Assembly: GCA_913064755.1 (NCBI GenBank)
Contig: CAJYBQ010000118.1
Location: 1-8,344 of the forward strand
Reading direction: 5' to 3'
From: an uncultured Alphaproteobacteria bacterium
GTDB taxonomy: Bacteria; Pseudomonadota; Alphaproteobacteria; Minwuiales; Minwuiaceae
Length of the DNA stretch: 8,344 bases
Notes under the pieces: generated by a model
Databases searched by the model: none
What the model was told of the DNA's origin: nothing
What the model saw: the letters and a program-made list of their open reading frames with translations, nothing else
In this document: piece after piece, positions 5,401-8,344 of the stretch
Numbering within the stretch: position 1 is the stretch's first letter
How the letters are laid out: each line of letters starts with the position of its first letter
Translations under genes and position numbers: made by a program

Positions 5401-7131
5401 ATGCCGGACAAGCCAGTGAGTTACTGGAGCGACACGAAGCTGGGACTGCGTTCGGTCGAACTGCGTGCGGCCGGGTTCGAGCCGTCGGAAGTGGCGCAGA
5501 CCAACGCCGTCGTCACCATTGCGAACGCCTATACGAACGCGCACCGCTGCAACAACCGGGTGCGCCGCATTGCCGATCTGCTGGTCGACGCGGTGGCGGC
5601 GAAAGGCGGGCAGGGGCTGCTGGTTGGCGCGCCCGCGGTTTCAGACGCCCTGACCCAGGGCACCGAGAACGCCGGCTACAGCCTGGTGTCGCGTGACCTG
5701 ATGGCGGACTGCATGGAGACGGGCCACTACGCGCATCACGGCAATGCGATGATCGTCGTCTCGGGCTGTGACAAGACCGGTGCCGCGGCGCTGATGCCCC
5801 TGGCACGTACCAACGCCTTCGGCCTGGTGGTGTATCCGGGCACAAGCTCACCGGGCCGGGTCGATTTCGAACCCTGGGCGAGCAAGGGCAACAACCTCAC
5901 CATCCTGGATTTCATGGAAGGTTCCGCCGCGCGGGAGGCCGGTCGCATCACGGATGACGAACTGGCAAGCCTGCAGCGATGCGTCATGCCGGGCAGCGGC
6001 ACATGCGGGGCGATGTTCACGGCCAACACGATGAGCAGCATCGCCGAGGCAATCGGCATGATGCTGCCGCGCGGCGCGTCGCATCCGGCTGACTACGATG
6101 CGGCCAGCGATATCCATGATGACGTCAAGAACCAGGCCCGGGCCAGCGTCGAAGCGCTGTATCGCCTGATGGAGATGGGTATCCGGCCCCGCGACATCAT
6201 GGTGCGGGAAGCCTTCGAGAATGCGGTGACCACCGCCTATGCCATGGGGGGCTCGACCAACCTGTACCTGCATGTCCTGGCGATCGCCCGTGAAGCCGGG
6301 GTGCCGTTCACCATCGAGGACATGCAGCGCATCGGCGCGCGGGTGCCGCTGATCGCCAACCTGCAACCGCACGGTGCCTATGCCATGGTCGCGCTGCACG
6401 ACGTCGGCGGCGTCCCGGTGGTCATGAAGGCGCTGCTGGAAGCCGGCCTGCTGCACGGCGACGTCATGACGGTGACGGGCAGGACGCTGGCGGAGAACCT
6501 GGCGAAAGTTCCCTTGCCGGAAGACCTGCCCGAACAGGACGTGGTCTTCCCGGTGGCGCGACCCCTCGCGACTGCCGGCAACCACATCAGCGTCCTTTCG
6601 GGATCGCTGGCACCTGAGAGTTGCCTGTTGAAACTGTCGGGCAAGACGCTCGAGAACGGGGAATTCCGGGGCAGGGCGAAGGTCTTCGAAAGCGAACAGG
6701 CTGCCATGGCGGCGATCCGCGACGGCGGGGTTGTCGCGGGTGACGTGGTCGTGGTTCGGAACGTCGGCCCCGTCGGCGCCCCCGGCATGCCGGAGATGGT
6801 GCACCTGACCATCCAGTTGCAGGGGCGCGGATTGGGCAAGGACGTTGCGCTGATCACGGATGGGCGTTTTTCCGGCGTCTCGCACGGCATTCTTGTCGGA
6901 CATATCTGTCCCGAAGGCGCGAAGGGGGGCCCGATCGGCATCGTGCGTGACGGCGATACCATCGTCATCGACCCGGTGACCCGACGGCTCGACCTGGATA
7001 TCACGCAGGAGGAAATGGCTTCCCGCATGGCGCAGTTCCGCCCGCCGGAACTGTCGGACGTGGCCGAGGGGTCGGTGCTTGGCAAGTATCGGCGGCTGGT
7101 CTCCAGCGCGCACTACGGTTGCGTGCTGTAG
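5401..7131 (+). CDS. IlvD/Edd-family iron-sulfur dehydratase (dihydroxy-acid or sugar-acid dehydratase)
   Basis: A 576-residue enzyme expected to remove water from a 2,3-dihydroxy acid or sugar acid with an Fe-S cluster and a divalent metal. The three family cysteines are present: Cys50 (AHRCNN), Cys123 (SGCDKTG, with the active-site Lys125) and Cys202 (GSGTCGAMFTANTM). The C-terminal signature is clear: TDGRFSG at 486-492 and GHICPEGAKGGPIG at 500-513. The N-terminal half departs from standard IlvD: AHRCNN instead of the usual NPCN-type motif, and GCDKTGAAALM where a Pro and small residues usually follow DKT. A pathway role in branched-chain amino-acid synthesis is therefore not secure; sugar-acid catabolism is an alternative. 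The ATG at 5401 follows GGAGAACGGAA and starts a family-like N-terminus; an ATG at 5323 would add 26 unconvincing residues. No ilv or sugar-catabolic genes adjoin it. Confidence 0.88.
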   Translation: MPDKPVSYWSDTKLGLRSVELRAAGFEPSEVAQTNAVVTIANAYTNAHRCNNRVRRIADLLVDAVAAKGGQGLLVGAPAVSDALTQGTENAGYSLVSRDLMADCMETGHYAHHGNAMIVVSGCDKTGAAALMPLARTNAFGLVVYPGTSSPGRVDFEPWASKGNNLTILDFMEGSAAREAGRITDDELASLQRCVMPGSGTCGAMFTANTMSSIAEAIGMMLPRGASHPADYDAASDIHDDVKNQARASVEALYRLMEMGIRPRDIMVREAFENAVTTAYAMGGSTNLYLHVLAIAREAGVPFTIEDMQRIGARVPLIANLQPHGAYAMVALHDVGGVPVVMKALLEAGLLHGDVMTVTGRTLAENLAKVPLPEDLPEQDVVFPVARPLATAGNHISVLSGSLAPESCLLKLSGKTLENGEFRGRAKVFESEQAAMAAIRDGGVVAGDVVVVRNVGPVGAPGMPEMVHLTIQLQGRGLGKDVALITDGRFSGVSHGILVGHICPEGAKGGPIGIVRDGDTIVIDPVTRRLDLDITQEEMASRMAQFRPPELSDVAEGSVLGKYRRLVSSAHYGCVL

Positions 7132-7199
7132 TCGCGGAAGACCGCAGACCGACACAGCCCGGCACCTGGTCGGGCGTGGTGTCGCTGGCCGGGCCTCCG

Positions 7200-7217
7200 C
7201 CCCGCAGGTCTGCGGGG
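7200..7217. terminator. GC-rich hairpin between convergent genes (likely bidirectional terminator)
   Basis: CCCCGCA at 7200-7206 pairs perfectly with TGCGGGG at 7211-7217 around GGTC. It lies between the dehydratase stop (7131) and the stop of the converging hydratase gene (7225), where a shared terminator is expected. CTTCGGTCT follows on the plus strand, with no long T-run. Confidence 0.55.
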
Positions 7218-7224
7218 CTTCGGT

Positions 7225-7995
7225 CTATCCCTTCAGCCGCGCCAGGATCGCCGCCATCCGCTCTTCCACGTCCTTGATCTCGTACTTCGTGTCGGCCTCG
7301 TAGATCAGGCCGTCGTCGAGACCGGTATTCTCCGATCGGCCATAGAGGTCCTTGTAGGCGGCGATGGAGCCGGAGCTGTTGGTGGCAATGGCGCTGGCCA
7401 GTTTCGCGACATGCGCGTCGAGGTCGGCGCGGGGCACGGATTCCATGACCATGCCGTAGCCGGCGGCTTCCGTGCCCGAGATGGTGCGGGCGGTGAAGGA
7501 GAGTTCCTTGGCGCGCATCATGCCGACGCGGCGGGCGAGGCGCTGGGTCATGCCCCAGGTGGGACGCAGGCCGATCATGGCGTGGGTGTCGCCGAACTTC
7601 GCCTCGTCGGCCGATATGATGATGTCGCAGGCCAGCATGATCTCCAGCCCGCCGGTGAAGCAGAAGCCGTTGACCTTGGCGATGGTCGCCTGCGGCATGC
7701 CTGCCAGCAGATGCTGTACCCGGCGCGCCGCGGTGTTCAGTTCGGTGCCGACATCGCCCGCGCTGACGTCCTGACCCGCAGCCTGCAGGGCCTTCAGGTC
7801 GACACCGGCGGAGAAGGCGCGGCCCGCGCCCGTCAGGATGACCACGGAGACATCATCGCGCGCCGACAGATCGGCCAGGGCGTCGCCTGCCTCGGTCAGC
7901 AGGGCAATGGTCAGCGCGTTCAGCGCGTCCGGCCGGTTCATGGTGAGCGTGGCAACCCCGTCTGCCACTTCCGAGATGATGAATTCATAGGCCAT
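7225..7995 (-). CDS. Enoyl-CoA hydratase/isomerase family protein
   Basis: A 256-residue crotonase-fold protein of normal length. The two oxyanion-hole segments are present: AFSAGVDLKAL at 60-70 and NGFCFTGGLEIMLACD at 109-124. Compared with classical enoyl-CoA hydratase, the second catalytic glutamate is kept as Glu164 (RAKELSFTA), but the first (rat Glu144) aligns by eye with His138 in FGDTHAMIGLRPTWGM. This DTHA...WG pattern is familiar from a recognised crotonase subgroup, so it is not a sequence error, but it makes the exact reaction (hydration, isomerisation or other) uncertain. The likely substrate is an acyl-CoA in fatty-acid or amino-acid breakdown. The ATG at 7995 follows GGGGGAG at good spacing; the upstream in-frame ATG at 8049 would add 18 atypical residues. 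It converges on the dehydratase and diverges from the racemase-family gene. Confidence 0.92.
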   Translation of the reverse strand: MAYEFIISEVADGVATLTMNRPDALNALTIALLTEAGDALADLSARDDVSVVILTGAGRAFSAGVDLKALQAAGQDVSAGDVGTELNTAARRVQHLLAGMPQATIAKVNGFCFTGGLEIMLACDIIISADEAKFGDTHAMIGLRPTWGMTQRLARRVGMMRAKELSFTARTISGTEAAGYGMVMESVPRADLDAHVAKLASAIATNSSGSIAAYKDLYGRSENTGLDDGLIYEADTKYEIKDVEERMAAILARLKG

Positions 7996-8086
7996 GTGCA
8001 CGCTCCCCCTGTTCGCCTGATGCGGGCAGTGTTTCACTATTGTCGGCATGGCTCAACGGACAGTGTCGCAGGGGGCGGGGGACAGG
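7996..8086. promoter_or_regulatory. Divergent intergenic region between hydratase and racemase-family genes
   Basis: Ninety-one bases separate two divergently oriented starts, so promoters for both genes should lie here or overlap the coding ends. The AT-richer core GTTTCACTATTG around 8031-8042 is the likeliest place, but I cannot assign -35 and -10 boxes with confidence. No clear operator palindrome is visible. Confidence 0.4.
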
Positions 8087-8344
8087 ATGCGCAGTACCAC
8101 CACAATCCACGTGATTTCCGCCCATGCGGAGGGGGAGGTCGGAGACGTGATCGTCGGCGGTGTCCTGCCGCCGCCGGGGGCGACCGTCTGGGCGCAGCGG
8201 GATTTCATCGCGCGCGACGGCGTGCTGCGCGACTTCATGCTGAACGAACCGCGCGGCGGCGTCTTCCGGCACGTGAACCTGCTGGTGCCGCCGAAGCACC
8301 CGGATGACGATGCCGCCTTCATCATCATGGATCCGGCGGATACG
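8087..8344 (+). CDS. Proline racemase / hydroxyproline epimerase-dehydratase family protein, N-terminal part
   Basis: The first 86 residues are in the window; the rest lies beyond the right edge. The start MRSTTTIHVISAHAEGEVGD, the following VIVGGVLPPPG and then FMLNEPRGGVFRHVNLLVPPK (positions about 55-75) are characteristic of the proline racemase family (PF05544), which includes proline racemase, 4-hydroxyproline 2-epimerase and trans-3-hydroxy-L-proline dehydratase. The catalytic cysteine (or its threonine replacement) that would separate these activities is outside the window. The ATG at 8087 gives the usual family start and follows GGGGGCGGGGGACAGG; an in-frame ATG at 8048 would add 13 residues and lacks a ribosome-binding site. 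Likely role: proline or hydroxyproline catabolism in the cytosol. Confidence 0.9.
   Translation, partial: MRSTTTIHVISAHAEGEVGDVIVGGVLPPPGATVWAQRDFIARDGVLRDFMLNEPRGGVFRHVNLLVPPKHPDDDAAFIIMDPADT

Noticed and set aside
5848..7155. Minus-strand open frame of 435 codons opposite the dehydratase gene
   Set aside because: Low-complexity Arg/His/Gln-rich composition, no motif, and fully covered by a well-supported gene on the other strand.
7411..8307. Plus-strand 298-codon frame through the hydratase gene
   Set aside because: It is a shadow frame: the crotonase signatures lie on the minus strand, and its end runs out of frame through the racemase-family start.
1..8344. CRISPR array, tRNA, rRNA or insertion-sequence ends
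   Set aside because: No regularly spaced repeats, no tRNA-like cloverleaf or rRNA sequence recognised by eye, and no transposase reading frame found on either strand.

Overview
The window is GC-rich, tightly packed chromosomal DNA, most likely from an alphaproteobacterium. That placement is an inference from codon use, short intergenic gaps and the flavour of the proteins (an ACR3 pump, an aminoglycoside-phosphotransferase/ATPase fusion, a proline-racemase-family enzyme); no rRNA or other taxonomic marker is present. I find seven genes with recognisable families, one partial gene of mobile-element type, and no tRNA, rRNA, CRISPR array or insertion sequence.

Left edge (1-788, minus strand): a partial reading frame that leaves the window encodes a protein resembling replication-initiation proteins of plasmids and small phages. 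It is visibly less GC-rich than the rest (about half GC in the first 60 bases, about one third GC in 661-700), so it is probably the end of an integrated mobile element or its remnant.

Middle left (917-3963, plus strand): a zinc-dependent medium-chain alcohol dehydrogenase, a fusion of an aminoglycoside-phosphotransferase-like kinase with a P-loop ATPase/kinase, and the ribosome-rescue hydrolase ArfB only 9 bases behind the fusion gene. The last two are almost certainly co-transcribed. The dehydrogenase may be part of the same unit or lie just upstream. Its ribosome-binding site and start codon fall inside one arm of a perfect 12-bp inverted repeat, the most striking non-coding signal in the window.

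Middle right (4199-7131, plus strand): an ACR3-family arsenite efflux permease with no arsenic regulator or reductase beside it, then an IlvD/Edd-family iron-sulfur dehydratase with a divergent N-terminal half. Each has its own upstream gap of roughly 190-235 bases and is probably transcribed separately.

Right end (7225-8344): an enoyl-CoA hydratase/isomerase-family gene on the minus strand converges on the dehydratase across a strong GC-rich hairpin. It diverges, across 91 bases, from the start of a proline-racemase-family gene cut by the window edge. The dehydratase, hydratase and racemase-family genes suggest general carbon or amino-acid catabolism but do not form one obvious pathway.

I see no convincing new multi-gene system. 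The items most worth following are the start-codon-masking inverted repeat, the mobile-element boundary on the left, and the atypical active-site residues in the dehydratase and the hydratase.
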